Counted from the stretch's first letter, positions 34,866-44,180 are shown. The stretch: 64,000 nucleotides of DNA from Acidaminococcus fermentans_A (GCF_052216985.1 NZ_JBQOUY010000006.1:1-64000), one strand, 5' to 3'. The notes: generated by a model not told the origin, from the letters alone. Made by a program: numbers and translations.

Positions 34866-36293
34866 TTACAACCCAGTCCAGCCAATATACTGGAGGTACA
34901 TGGTAATGATGGACGCAATAATGACCTGTGTCCCTATCACTTTAATGGCATATTTGAAATATCGTGGGAATTGGACATGGACCATTGCAAGTCCTCCCAT
35001 CAGCGTTCCATTTAAAGGCGTAATCAGATTCGTCAAGCCATCACCGAATTGGAAAGCTTGGACAGAAACCTGGCGAGTGATCCCGATGATGTCCCCGATG
35101 GGTGTCATTAGTGGCATGACGACTGCCGCTTGTCCCGATCCAGAGGGAATCAGGATATTGATGAGAGCATTGACATAAACCATAAATCCTGCCCCTGCAA
35201 CAGCGCCTAAACTTCCTAAAGGCATACTGAGCCAGTTGACGATCGTATCCAAGATTTTACCATTCTTCAAGATCAGGGACACAGCGCTGGCAATCCCTAC
35301 CACAAAAGATGCATTGACCATGGGACCGCAGCCCTTAATGATTTTCTTTGCAATTTCATTCATATCAAATCCTGACATTATGCCTGTAAGGATTGAAAGA
35401 AATAAGAAGAAAGATGCAATTTTCGAAGATTTCCAGCTGAATTTAATAGTACAGAATACACATATTACAACCCCGATCAGAAAAGTCCCCACAATCAACA
35501 GCTGTCTTCTGGAAATCTTTATGGAGTCTGGATTAATATGCTCTCCATCTTCGGTTTCTACGTTTCCGACTATTTGATTGGGATCCACACCGGGTTCATA
35601 GTTCAGGCTCTTGGTAGGATCTTTCTTGATGGTCTTATAGTAATGCAGCGTAATCAAATACAAAAAGATGATGTTCGTGATTGCACAAACTGCACGCACA
35701 CCTGTACCGGAAAAAATCGGTACTTCTGCAAAGGTCTGGGCCACTCCCAACACATTTGGATTGGCAAATCCAACAGCAAATCCCGACTGCATGGCAAAAT
35801 AAATCAGCATGAAGCCCAGGAAATCATCGCCTCCCAAGGCTCTAGTCAAGTACATGCCAATGGGGATGATCGCAAGTCCAATGTTGCCAAATACACCTGC
35901 CGTATTTCCCAAGCCCAAGGCAAAGAAAATCAGTGCTATCGTAAGAGCTTCTTTTCCACGCAGTTTCCGAGCCATTACTGTAAAAGCAGTGGATAGCGAC
36001 TTTGTTTCTTCCAGCATATGGATAGCGGCTCCTACAAAGAAAATCATAAAAATGGTCGCTCCAGCTTTCACATAGCCTTGAAAAATTGCCTGGAACATGT
36101 CCCATGGTGTCTGAGGATTCCCGTCGATGTAGTGAAAACTGCCGGCGATAACTCTGCTGATATTTCCGACAGCCACTCGTTTAAAGGTCCCTGCCGGAAC
36201 AATCCACGTCAACAACATGGCAAAGACACATAATAAAAAGAGCAGTGCATATACATTAGGAAAGCGTACTTTCGTTTTTTTATCTTCACTCAT
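34866..36293 (-). CDS. YfcC family transporter (copy 1)
   Basis: A 475-residue inner-membrane protein with about 12 helices. The opening is PNVYALLFLLCVFAMLLTWIVPAGTFKR, and the conserved core is LINILIPSGSGQAAVVMPLMTPIGDIIGITRQ, then FQFGDGLTNLITPLNGTLMGGLA. This is the YfcC/DcuC-like family, often called C4-dicarboxylate or basic amino acid carriers; the real substrates are mostly unknown. It overlaps the end of the M20D amidohydrolase gene by 8 bp, so it likely brings in the substrate or exports the product of that enzyme. Base composition is more A/T-rich than the 10-25 kb genes. Confidence 0.88.
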   Translation of the reverse strand: MSEDKKTKVRFPNVYALLFLLCVFAMLLTWIVPAGTFKRVAVGNISRVIAGSFHYIDGNPQTPWDMFQAIFQGYVKAGATIFMIFFVGAAIHMLEETKSLSTAFTVMARKLRGKEALTIALIFFALGLGNTAGVFGNIGLAIIPIGMYLTRALGGDDFLGFMLIYFAMQSGFAVGFANPNVLGVAQTFAEVPIFSGTGVRAVCAITNIIFLYLITLHYYKTIKKDPTKSLNYEPGVDPNQIVGNVETEDGEHINPDSIKISRRQLLIVGTFLIGVVICVFCTIKFSWKSSKIASFFLFLSILTGIMSGFDMNEIAKKIIKGCGPMVNASFVVGIASAVSLILKNGKILDTIVNWLSMPLGSLGAVAGAGFMVYVNALINILIPSGSGQAAVVMPLMTPIGDIIGITRQVSVQAFQFGDGLTNLITPLNGTLMGGLAMVHVQFPRYFKYAIKVIGTQVIIASIITMYLQYIGWTGL

Positions 36294-37494
36294 GATGTTT
36301 TTTTACCTCCTGATTCCACTGGATTTCTCCCCCACAGTACTGAAAAGCCCACCATGCCTGCAAGGCACTTCCGAGAGCGATACACTTTTCATTGAAAATC
36401 ACTTTGGCATTGTGCTGTCCGTAACGATACCCTTCTTCAGGAGAAATACCGGCTCCAATGGACATGCTAGCAACTTGTTTCATTTGGGAAGCGATAAATG
36501 CAAAATCTTCCGAGCCATACTTGATTTCGGGCGCAGGTGCAATCTGATTCTCAGGGATAATATCTTGGGCCTCTTTCAGCATTTTATCAACGAAATCAGG
36601 GGTGGTAGACAGTGAAGGAATCGTATTGATAACATTGTAATCAATCTGGGCATTGAAAGCCTTGGCCATACCCGCAATCACTTCCTGATAGCGTTTTTCC
36701 AGATAGATCCGATTTTTTTCATCATAAGTCCTCAGGCTGCATTTCATAGTCACCGTATCAGGAATTACATTATAGGAATCCCCTGTCAGCAATGAAACGA
36801 TAGAAAAAATATTATGGTCAAACACATTGGTTTCGCGTGCCGTGACACTGTTTAAGAGGTTATACAGCTGAACAGCCATGTTGACAGGATCTTTTCCCTC
36901 GAATGGTCTTGCCCCATGAGACCCTTTTCCGTGGATGACTACATCAAAAGAAGTATTGGAAGCAAACATCTTGCCTTTCCCATACCCGAGACGTCCCAAA
37001 GGGGCTTTTGCGTTGACATGCATCCGCATCCCCGTATCGATTCCATATTTTTCCAGGAAGCCTTCGTCCACAAGTCTCTTGGCCCCCTGCCCTGTTTCTT
37101 CTGCAGCCTGGAAAAGGCCAATGATACGGCCCTGCACACAGCTTTGTTTCAGCAGTATCAAAGCTCCCAAGAGCATGGATGCATTGAGATCGTGACCACA
37201 GCAGTGTGCTTTGCCAGGGATTTTCGAAGAGAAAGGAAGACCACTTTCTTCGTCCATCGGCAAGGCATCCATCTCAGCCCTTATCATGTAAGTCTTGCCA
37301 GGACCATTCTCAATCACAGCGATCAGGCTCCCTGCAAATTCTTCCCAATGGATCCCGGCTTGATCCAGTTCCTTTTCAATTGCACTTTTCGTATGACTCA
37401 ATTCAAATCCTATTTCCGGATGAGTATGGATTTTTCTTCTAAAAGCAATCAATAAAGGTTCAAGTTCCTGAGCTTTTTTTAAGAACTGATTCAT
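36286..37494 (-). CDS. M20D family amidohydrolase (N-acyl amino acid hydrolase type)
   Basis: A 402-residue metalloenzyme of the AbgA/HipO type. Metal and catalytic marks are CCGHDLNASMLLGA near residue 98, QAAEETGQGAKRLVDEGFLEKYGID, and MRMHVNAKAPLGRLGYGKG. The dimerisation-domain segment HGKGSHGARPFEGKDPVNMAVQLYNLLNSV follows, and YGSEDFAFIASQM lies near the end. Such enzymes cleave N-acyl, aminobenzoyl or hippurate-like amides to free amino acids. No signal peptide is present, so it acts in the cytoplasm after uptake. It is the first gene of the operon and its promoter carries the shared composite element at 37606-37677. Confidence 0.9.
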   Translation of the reverse strand: MNQFLKKAQELEPLLIAFRRKIHTHPEIGFELSHTKSAIEKELDQAGIHWEEFAGSLIAVIENGPGKTYMIRAEMDALPMDEESGLPFSSKIPGKAHCCGHDLNASMLLGALILLKQSCVQGRIIGLFQAAEETGQGAKRLVDEGFLEKYGIDTGMRMHVNAKAPLGRLGYGKGKMFASNTSFDVVIHGKGSHGARPFEGKDPVNMAVQLYNLLNSVTARETNVFDHNIFSIVSLLTGDSYNVIPDTVTMKCSLRTYDEKNRIYLEKRYQEVIAGMAKAFNAQIDYNVINTIPSLSTTPDFVDKMLKEAQDIIPENQIAPAPEIKYGSEDFAFIASQMKQVASMSIGAGISPEEGYRYGQHNAKVIFNEKCIALGSALQAWWAFQYCGGEIQWNQEVKKHHE

Positions 37495-37605
37495 GATATC
37501 CCCCTCTATTTCAGATGCTCATTGTTAAAGTTTGATCCGTAAAAAGAGCATTTAACAAAAACTGTTTTTAATGGTTTGGATTGTTTCATTTTCAACTTCA
37601 CATAA

Positions 37606-37677
37606 ATTTTACATATTTTTGTTTTAAAGTTCCAACATGTATTTCTCTTATCTTTCTACAGGCTTATACCTGTTAAA
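37606..37677 (-). promoter_or_regulatory. Composite promoter/operator 2 (M20D-YfcC operon)
   Basis: Minus strand: -35 TTGGAA (37630-37635), 18 bp, -10 TAAAAT (37606-37611). ACAGG-N6-CCTGT lies at 37658-37673, starting 28 bp from the -35. It falls between the divergent M20D and LysR genes, the usual place for a LysR-type binding site. Confidence 0.8.
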
Positions 37678-37742
37678 GACTTTGTAAAAAAATCTGCCAA
37701 AAAAGGCAAATCCACGATGATATTATGATAAAACAAGCAATA

Positions 37743-37751
37743 TGCTATAAT
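37743..37751 (+). promoter_or_regulatory. Extended -10 promoter of the LysR gene
   Basis: TGCTATAAT (37743-37751), 27 bp before the start, with no good -35. The palindrome of composite element 2 lies about 70 bp upstream, so autoregulation is possible. Confidence 0.5.
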
Positions 37752-37778
37752 AAATAAAACCAAGAAGGAGGAAAAACC

Positions 37779-38729
37779 TTGATCAGCTTTCTGAATCTCC
37801 AATATTTTCTTCTGCTGTCAGAAGAACTAAATTTCAATAATACGGCGAAAAAGCTCCATGTGACCCAGCAGACTTTGAGCGGACATATCAAAAAGATGGA
37901 ACACAGTCTGGGTGTAAAACTATTTAATTATGGACCGCCCCTGGAAATCACACCGGCAGTGCTTTTGTTGAAGACCCATGCGGAAATCCTGCTGAACCAG
38001 AAGAAAAAAATGGAGATGGATATTGCCAAATTCAAGACATCCCAAAGCGGTTCACTGAAACTTGGCTGTACGTATTCACGGGCTCAATTCATGATGCCTC
38101 AAATTATCCGAGACTTCCAGCAAAAATACCCTCTTGTCCAGTTTCAGATGTTCGAAGGGAATACGCCGGAAATCGAGGATTTGTTGCTCAAGAAGCATTT
38201 GGATGTCACCATCGGCTATATCCCGGAAACACAAAAAGGGATCACCAGCCTCCCGCTCTATGATGATCCCTTTATACTCGTTGTCCATCCTTCTGTACTC
38301 AGCAAAAGTTTCCCCAGCCGCAATTCCAATCAATTCCGTTTTTACAATGAGCAATATATCCGAGATATCCTTTCCCATTGTCCCTACATCACCATGTCCC
38401 AAAATACCTTAGTGGGGGAAATCGGGCGGGACTATATGAAAAAGCTCGGGATCACTCCCGTCCAGGAAATGGAGGTCCGGGATGTGGGGACCATGCTGTC
38501 CCTATGTTATGCAGAAATGGGCTTTATGCTGTGTCCGAAGACACTGGCGGCCTGCTGCCATTATCCTTTTTCCAAAGAGCATATCATCTATCCGCTTCCC
38601 GGCCATATCGGTAAGACCCTGGCCATCAACTTTCCTTCAGAAGGAGCCAATAATCCTATATTGAAAGCATTTATCCAGATTGTCCGAGAAAATCTCCATG
38701 ATTACCTCACCGATGTCGAGAAAGGATGA
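37779..38729 (+). CDS. LysR family regulator, likely controls the three-operon regulon
   Basis: A 316-residue transcription factor. Residues ~1-60 form the winged helix-turn-helix (LNLQYFLLLSEELNFNNTAKKLHVTQQTLSGHIKKMEHSLGVKLF). Residues ~90-300 form the periplasmic-binding-like effector domain, beginning SGSLKLGCTYSRAQFMMPQIIRDF. The start is TTG with AAGGAGG 8 bases upstream. It is divergent from M20D-YfcC. LysR activators commonly bind palindromes about 60 bp upstream of the start of transcription, as seen at the three composite promoters. The last 23 bp overlap the convergent M24 gene. The effector is unknown. Confidence 0.9.
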   Translation: MISFLNLQYFLLLSEELNFNNTAKKLHVTQQTLSGHIKKMEHSLGVKLFNYGPPLEITPAVLLLKTHAEILLNQKKKMEMDIAKFKTSQSGSLKLGCTYSRAQFMMPQIIRDFQQKYPLVQFQMFEGNTPEIEDLLLKKHLDVTIGYIPETQKGITSLPLYDDPFILVVHPSVLSKSFPSRNSNQFRFYNEQYIRDILSHCPYITMSQNTLVGEIGRDYMKKLGITPVQEMEVRDVGTMLSLCYAEMGFMLCPKTLAACCHYPFSKEHIIYPLPGHIGKTLAINFPSEGANNPILKAFIQIVRENLHDYLTDVEKG

Positions 38730-39894
38730 TTTTCCCCGCTTCGAACTGTGTCAGTCTTTCATACCCGTCTTCCGTAATAAGGACCGTATCGGAATGGCGG
38801 ACGCCGCCCCATGCTTTATCCATCAGCCCTGGCTCCACCGTGATGACCATTCCCGGAGCCAGGGGAATTATATTTTGAGGATCCAACGAGGGGAACTCGT
38901 GGGCTGAACACCCTACCCCATGACCCACACGGCCAGGGAGGATTTTTTCAAAGCCCGCCTCACTGTACACTTTGGCCGCTGCAAAATACAGGTCTTTGAA
39001 CAGGGTCCCTGGCTTCAAAATTTGGAAAACCGCTTCCCGCGCCCGCAGCATACTGTCATAGGCATGCTGTTTGAATCCATCCAAATGCCCGATGATGATG
39101 GTCCGCTCGTTTTCTGCATGGTAGCCATCCGTCTTGGCCCAGGCCATGGGAAGCGTCAAATCGCCTTCTTTGGGGTAATAATGTCTGGGACAGTCACAGC
39201 CATAAGCAATATGGCCTTCTGACAGGCACCACACATGGAGGCTGTCGATCATCCCGCCTTCGCTGGTCCCATAGCCGCAGACTTCGCTGTCCCGGAATTT
39301 TTTGTGCCACAGTTTCCGCATGGCATATTGGCCCTCAGTACTGGCTTCTGCTTCTGAATACCCCTGACTGAGATATTCAATCGCTGTTTTTACACCTAAA
39401 TCTACCAACTCAGACGATCTGCGGATCCTGCTGATTTCATAGGGATCTTTGATCAATTTATGATGGTCGAGGATGGAGGAAATGGCTTGGATCCCCTCCG
39501 GCTTGATCTTCTGCAAGATATTTTTATATCGGGTAAAGGAGATATAATCCGTCTCCAGCCCTAAAATCCCTTGGCATTTTCCCAGCAGCAGATGGATGGC
39601 TTTCTCCGGTTCCTTGGCCAAAGAAGGGACATCCCCCCACATGCCATAAGTCTCGATCCGATCGATGCAGCTTTCTTCCCGTGCATGGTTCATCCGGAGA
39701 CAGTGGACCAAAAGGATCGGTTCACCATCCTGTTCCATGATGAAAAAGACGGGCATGGAATTCAGCACTGGATTGAAACCCGTAAAATACATGATATTCT
39801 CTGGCTTTTCCAGGATAACGGCTCCCATCCCTCGAGAGATCATTGTCTTCCTAAGCTTATCAATCCTTTTCTTGATAAATGCTTTTACTTCCAC
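38707..39894 (-). CDS. M24 family metallopeptidase (Xaa-Pro aminopeptidase/creatinase fold)
   Basis: A 395-residue protein. The N-terminal creatinase-like domain (about 1-135) contains VILEKPENIMYFTGFNPVLNSMPVF. The C-terminal pita-bread domain contains HAENERTIIIG, PGRVGHGVGCSAHEFPSLDP and MVITVEPGLMDKAWGGVRHSDTVLITEDG, which resemble M24 enzymes. The canonical DxG/D metal ligands are not as clear as in aminopeptidases, and the position of the first Asp pair should be inspected. Members of this fold cleave Xaa-Pro peptides or creatine. It lies 27 bp after the UroD-like gene in the same operon. Confidence 0.82.
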   Translation of the reverse strand: MEVKAFIKKRIDKLRKTMISRGMGAVILEKPENIMYFTGFNPVLNSMPVFFIMEQDGEPILLVHCLRMNHAREESCIDRIETYGMWGDVPSLAKEPEKAIHLLLGKCQGILGLETDYISFTRYKNILQKIKPEGIQAISSILDHHKLIKDPYEISRIRRSSELVDLGVKTAIEYLSQGYSEAEASTEGQYAMRKLWHKKFRDSEVCGYGTSEGGMIDSLHVWCLSEGHIAYGCDCPRHYYPKEGDLTLPMAWAKTDGYHAENERTIIIGHLDGFKQHAYDSMLRAREAVFQILKPGTLFKDLYFAAAKVYSEAGFEKILPGRVGHGVGCSAHEFPSLDPQNIIPLAPGMVITVEPGLMDKAWGGVRHSDTVLITEDGYERLTQFEAGKIILSRHR

Positions 39895-39921
39895 AATGAT
39901 CCCTCCCTGCTGTTTTATTTA

Positions 39922-40920
39922 TTATACCAGCAGGGCCTGTTCGATTTCTACCTTTACTTTTTTCACATAAGCCAGCATCTCTTTATCCAGCGGATACCGG
40001 ATGACGCAGCCAGGTGCCAGGATCAGATGCCGGCCGCCCGTCTGTTTGATGGATTCATAGATTTCGTTGCGGATCTCGTTCTTTCTGTGGTTCGTGATGT
40101 CCATCCGTTCGATCCCACACATCAGGGTCTTGCCAGTACAAACCTGGGCTTCTCCCATGGACGGAAGGCTCTGCCAAGCATGGTAATTGAAGATTTGGAC
40201 CGGGTAATCCTTTAACAAGTCGAACATGATCTCATCCCCATGGGCGTGGAGCACATTGCACCATCCCGGGGAAGCCTCCAGGACCGCTTTGTCATAGGGA
40301 GCCCCATATTCTTCATAGAATCCCTCATCGCTCTTTGCATAGGAAGACAATTGGGTGGCAAAGAAAATCCCATCAGCCCCCATCTCGATGACTCTCTGGA
40401 CCAATTTGCAGGTAGTCGCAGTGATGGCTTTCAGCGCCTGATGGACTTCTTTCCCGTACCCATTTTTTATGTATTCCTGTACTTTGTTGCCGCACAGTTT
40501 ATTGGCCGTAGTGATCGGGCTGAACGCCGTGAAGACCACAGGGACTTCCTCCCCCTGCAGTTTTTCCAGCAGCAGGGCCAAATAAGTCTGTTCCCGTTTC
40601 AAGGCCCCTTCTTCAATGGAGACTTCCCGGATCTTCAGCCAGTCCTCCCCACTGTGTACAGGCGTGGTGACGATCTTGGCTACCCCGCCGGAAAGGACTT
40701 CGGAATAGTCGATCTCACAGCCATAATCCTCAATGCTGTACATGCCATTGTTCATGGTTTTGATGATATCTACATCGTATTCTTTGTAAAAACGATACGT
40801 TTCTTCTGCAATGGCTTCCGGATCCCGATCCACTCCCGGCACATGGCTCCACATCGAATAGGGGATATGATCTGTCTTTTCTCCCTTTAAAACGGCCTGG
40901 ATCAATTCTTTCTTCGTCAT
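39922..40920 (-). CDS. Uroporphyrinogen decarboxylase-family protein
   Basis: A 332-residue TIM-barrel protein of the URO-D/MtaA superfamily. It opens KELIQAVLKGEKTDHIPYSMWSHVPGVDRDPEAIAEETYRFYKEYDVDIIK. It carries possible metal ligands in NVLHAHGDEIMFD (His-x-His) and LILAPGCVIRYP (Cys), reminiscent of the zinc site of MtaA/MtbA-type methyltransferases. The pairing with an M24 peptidase and the lack of other heme genes argue against true heme synthesis. A methyl or decarboxylase role on an amino-acid derivative is more likely, but is inference. It is the first gene of the operon, with the shared composite promoter at 40980-41046. Confidence 0.8.
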   Translation of the reverse strand: MTKKELIQAVLKGEKTDHIPYSMWSHVPGVDRDPEAIAEETYRFYKEYDVDIIKTMNNGMYSIEDYGCEIDYSEVLSGGVAKIVTTPVHSGEDWLKIREVSIEEGALKREQTYLALLLEKLQGEEVPVVFTAFSPITTANKLCGNKVQEYIKNGYGKEVHQALKAITATTCKLVQRVIEMGADGIFFATQLSSYAKSDEGFYEEYGAPYDKAVLEASPGWCNVLHAHGDEIMFDLLKDYPVQIFNYHAWQSLPSMGEAQVCTGKTLMCGIERMDITNHRKNEIRNEIYESIKQTGGRHLILAPGCVIRYPLDKEMLAYVKKVKVEIEQALLV

Positions 40921-40979
40921 CTAAACTCCCTCTTTCCAATTCCATTCGGCTTTCAGAATAAGAAATTATCTATGATTTA

Positions 40980-41046
40980 ATGTTAATTAAATATTCTTTT
41001 TATTTCCAACGGTATTTTTTCTGATTCCTTACAGGTGAATGCCTGT
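40980..41046 (-). promoter_or_regulatory. Composite promoter/operator 3 (UroD-like/M24 operon)
   Basis: Minus strand: -35 TTGGAA (41004-41009), 18 bp, -10 TAACAT (40980-40985). ACAGG-N6-CCTGT lies at 41031-41046, starting 27 bp from the -35. Confidence 0.8.
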
Positions 41047-41102
41047 TGCAGCAGATTGGAAACGAAAGAGTCCTCTCGCTGAAACAAAGGATACTTTTAC
41101 AA

Positions 41103-41140
41103 ATAAAAAGGACGGATAGAAATGATTCACTCTATCCGTC
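41103..41140 (-). terminator. Terminator of the YfcC-C69 operon
   Basis: A 10-bp stem GACGGATAGA/TCTATCCGTC (41111-41120 with 41131-41140), then CTTTTTATT on the minus strand. Confidence 0.85.
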
Positions 41141-41176
41141 TATATAAAACATTGGCGGCTTATTCTGCCCCCATCC

Positions 41177-42562
41177 TTACAGGATGTCCATCTTTGTCAC
41201 TTCTGCATACTTTTTCAGGAAATCTGCCCGAGGGCCGCACAGTTCTCTGACGCCGATAGCCTGCAGCTCTTCCTTGATCCGCCCGTATTCCTCCCGGGCG
41301 AAACGACCTGCCTTGGCGGAGCATTCTGCCATCACCTTGGATAGGATCCGTTCCTTCTCTGCGTCCTCTGCCCCGGCAGCCTGCTTTTCAGCAGCAGAAG
41401 CCATCGCTTCGATTTCCGCTTCGATTTCCTTTACCTTCTCCTGGACCCTGGGCGCAAAGCGGTCATAATCGATCCCGATGATCTTGGCCAGCTGGTCCAT
41501 CTGCCACCACAGGGAGTCTTCTGAAAAAGTCCCTTCCGCAAAAGCCATTTCCGCAGGCAGGGGAACCCCCGGATAAGCCGGGAGATAGAGAGAACAACAA
41601 GGCTGGGAATAGGCTTCTCTCACCACGGTACCAATGCCATCCTGGTACCAAGCAATCATGGAAGAAGCGGTCTGGCTCATATCCCATTGGAGGGCATGAC
41701 GGCAGACGGTGGGCAGATAGCCGGTGGAAGCGCCGTAACGAGGCTGCAGCACCGGGTCATCTTCGTAATGGTCCCGGAAGATTGCCTTCAGGCTGTCCAA
41801 ATCATGGAGCTTCTTTTCCTGAGACAGCTGTCTGACCCGCCGCCACCGAGGGATAGCCAGGGTCTGTGCTGCAAAATCCTTCATATAAGCTTTGGAGAAA
41901 TTGAAAGGTTCATCCGGCAGCAGCCACCCGTTTTCCCGTGCATGGGCCTCCAGGTCGGGAGACGCCAGTTCCAGATCCTTTTCCAGGGTATAGCAGTTCC
42001 CGATATTGAAGACCCCCGTCGGTACCCGTTTGGCGGCATACCGCCGGCCGGCCGTTTCCAGCACCCAGATTTCCTGGGGGTCCATGATGATGTAGGAGTT
42101 TTCATAATGGGACTGGTACAGGACACTGGCATTCCTCAGCTGGCCATATTCTTCCAGCAGAGCCACGATTACATCCAGGGCTTCCCGGGCAGTCGCTCCT
42201 CTCTCCAGTCCCAGCCGGAGCAGATCCATCCCCAGGATCCCTTCTGCCTTTTCGCAGTCCTTATCCCGGGAATTTTCTGCCTCGTTGCCGATCACCACGC
42301 CCTGGTCATTGACCCCCATTTCGAATCCATACATCCAATAGGGTTTCGATCCCAGGACCCCATAGGTATGGCTGACTTGCGGGATCTCCATCCCTGTGAT
42401 CGCCAGCATTTCGCCGGCTGCGTGGTCAGCCGGAGGGAACCACTGCAGAGGCTGGGCTTCTCCTATGGGACGGTCACTGTTCTTTGCCATCATATGGCTG
42501 CGGCAGGCACTGCTGTCGGCAGCTACAGCCAGGGTATCGCAGGAAAGCAATTCATGCATCAT
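41177..42562 (-). CDS. C69 family dipeptidase (Ntn hydrolase)
   Basis: A 461-residue protein. The N-terminus LLSCDTLAVAADSSACRSHMMAKNSDRP has the conserved Cys (about residue 8) that becomes the N-terminal nucleophile in C69 enzymes. GVNDQGVVIGNEAENSR and GATAREALDVIVALLEEYG match the PepD/secernin group. The far C-terminal part (about 380-461) is helical and Ala/Glu-rich. C69 enzymes release amino acids from dipeptides in the cytoplasm. No long signal peptide is present. It starts 13 bp after a YfcC-type transporter and ends in a clear terminator, forming an uptake-plus-hydrolysis pair. Confidence 0.88.
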   Translation of the reverse strand: MMHELLSCDTLAVAADSSACRSHMMAKNSDRPIGEAQPLQWFPPADHAAGEMLAITGMEIPQVSHTYGVLGSKPYWMYGFEMGVNDQGVVIGNEAENSRDKDCEKAEGILGMDLLRLGLERGATAREALDVIVALLEEYGQLRNASVLYQSHYENSYIIMDPQEIWVLETAGRRYAAKRVPTGVFNIGNCYTLEKDLELASPDLEAHARENGWLLPDEPFNFSKAYMKDFAAQTLAIPRWRRVRQLSQEKKLHDLDSLKAIFRDHYEDDPVLQPRYGASTGYLPTVCRHALQWDMSQTASSMIAWYQDGIGTVVREAYSQPCCSLYLPAYPGVPLPAEMAFAEGTFSEDSLWWQMDQLAKIIGIDYDRFAPRVQEKVKEIEAEIEAMASAAEKQAAGAEDAEKERILSKVMAECSAKAGRFAREEYGRIKEELQAIGVRELCGPRADFLKKYAEVTKMDIL

Positions 42563-42575
42563 TTATCCACCTTTC

Positions 42576-43967
42576 TTAAAACGGACCATAATTCATGGTC
42601 ACTGCAATATAGAGGAACACCAATTGCAGCAGGAAAAATACGACTTGCAGAGGGATGATGAACTTGTACCAGATCTTCAGGGGCACTTTGGCCAGGCCGC
42701 AGTAAATCAGCAGGGTACCATTGGTGAACCAGAACGTGTTAGAAATCCCATCGCCGAACTGGAACGCCAGCACAGCCGTCTGCCGGGTGATATGGAGCAT
42801 GTCCGCCAGCGGGATCATGATGGGCATCACGGCCATTGCCTGCCCGCTCCCAGAAGGGATCAGGGCATTGATGAACAGATTGACGATGAACATCCCCACC
42901 GCTGAACTGTACGTGGAGGCCGTTCCCATCAGGCTGGACAAACCATGGACAAGGGGATCCACCAGGCCCCCGTCCGCCATGACCACCTGGATGGAACGGG
43001 CCAGGCCAATGATCAGTGCACCGGGGAAAGCATCCTGTGCTCCCTTGACCATGGCATTGGTCATATCCGTTGCACTCATCCGGTTGATGATGCCAACGGC
43101 AGTGGCACCGATCAGGAAGATCGCCCCCATTTCATTGAAGGACCATTTGTAGGTCAAGAGGCCGAAGATAGTGAACGCAAAGCAGGCTGCCATGATCAGC
43201 AGAGAGAGGGTCTTGGTCCCGTCCATATGGACATCGTCCGGGATGGAGATCTGTAAGCCGCTCTGGTCGATATCTTTCATCAGAGATTGGGACGGATCTT
43301 TCTTGATTTTGGCTGCATAGCGCAGGACCCAGAACATGCTGAGGGCCGTGATGATTACCAGGACGGCCAGCCGCAATTCCCACCCGGAAAACATAGGTAG
43401 TTTGGCAATGACATCGGCCGTTCCCACAGTATACACATTGAACGGTCCCACGGCGAAAGAAACCAGGCAGGCATACCCTGAAATGGCCATCCCCACCAGG
43501 GAATCATAGCCCAGAGCCAGCGACAGGGAAATGATGATCGGTACAAAGGGGATGATTTGTTCCGACCAGCCCAGGATACCGCCGATGACACAGAAGACTC
43601 CCATGACCACAGCCAGGATCCACTGGCTGGAAATCTTGTGGGACAGCAGCAGCAGCGATTTGATGCCCGCTCCGATGGCTCCCGTCCGGTTGTACACCTC
43701 GACGACGCCCCCAATGATCATGACCACGAACATCATGGTGGCGGCGCCTTCCAGCCCTTTAGGAATGGAACGGTACATTTCCAGGAAGGAAACAGGCGTC
43801 CTCGGGACCGGATGATAGCTGTCCGCGATGACCACGCTCAGGCCATTGATCTTCTCCCGGTCATAGGCCCCCGGTGCCACAAAATAAGAGACAATGGTGC
43901 ACAGAAGGACAATCACCAGCAAAACCAGATAGGGATTGAAATTGACCCCATCTTTCTTTTTCCCCAT
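42576..43967 (-). CDS. YfcC family transporter (copy 2)
   Basis: A 463-residue inner-membrane protein, about 12 helices. NPYLVLLVIVLLCTIVSYFVAPGAYDRE is the first helix, and LFINALIPSGSGQAMAVMPIMIPLADMLHITRQTAVLAFQFGDG the conserved core motif of the family. Copies 1-3 and the broken copy 4 all keep this region, with small changes. It precedes the C69 dipeptidase gene and probably imports its substrate. The start has AGGTTTTTG-spaced GGGGAGG upstream. A TATAAT on the minus strand (44003-44008) lies about 40 bp before the start. Confidence 0.88.
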   Translation of the reverse strand: MGKKKDGVNFNPYLVLLVIVLLCTIVSYFVAPGAYDREKINGLSVVIADSYHPVPRTPVSFLEMYRSIPKGLEGAATMMFVVMIIGGVVEVYNRTGAIGAGIKSLLLLSHKISSQWILAVVMGVFCVIGGILGWSEQIIPFVPIIISLSLALGYDSLVGMAISGYACLVSFAVGPFNVYTVGTADVIAKLPMFSGWELRLAVLVIITALSMFWVLRYAAKIKKDPSQSLMKDIDQSGLQISIPDDVHMDGTKTLSLLIMAACFAFTIFGLLTYKWSFNEMGAIFLIGATAVGIINRMSATDMTNAMVKGAQDAFPGALIIGLARSIQVVMADGGLVDPLVHGLSSLMGTASTYSSAVGMFIVNLFINALIPSGSGQAMAVMPIMIPLADMLHITRQTAVLAFQFGDGISNTFWFTNGTLLIYCGLAKVPLKIWYKFIIPLQVVFFLLQLVFLYIAVTMNYGPF

Positions 43968-44180
43968 AACAAAAACCTCCCCAATAGAATAAGATAATTT
44001 TTATTATACCACTCTTTATAATTTTTCGATATGATTCATAATTTTCTTAATTATTGTAAAGATTCGATAGGCCTATAATAAAAAAGAACCATTGTGTCCA
44101 TCTATCAAAAAAATCTCTCAGGCTCCGATGCTGAAACCTGGGGGAATCTCAAAAACCGGCAGTCAGGGAAGCTGCTCTTT
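43968..44180. other. Gap between LysR 2 and YfcC 2
   Basis: No gene is seen. A -10 TATAAT for the minus strand is at 44003-44008. The near-palindrome ATATGATTCATAAT around 44030-44043 could be a regulator site. A T-run at about 44105-44112 (minus strand) follows a weak CAGG/CCTG stem and may end the LysR transcript. Confidence 0.4.

Noticed and set aside
44105..44180. Glycine-riboswitch-like sequence (CTCTCAGG...GGGGGAAT)
   Set aside because: Only part of the 3' side matches; the pairing 5' half and conserved core are absent, and it points the wrong way for the nearby genes.
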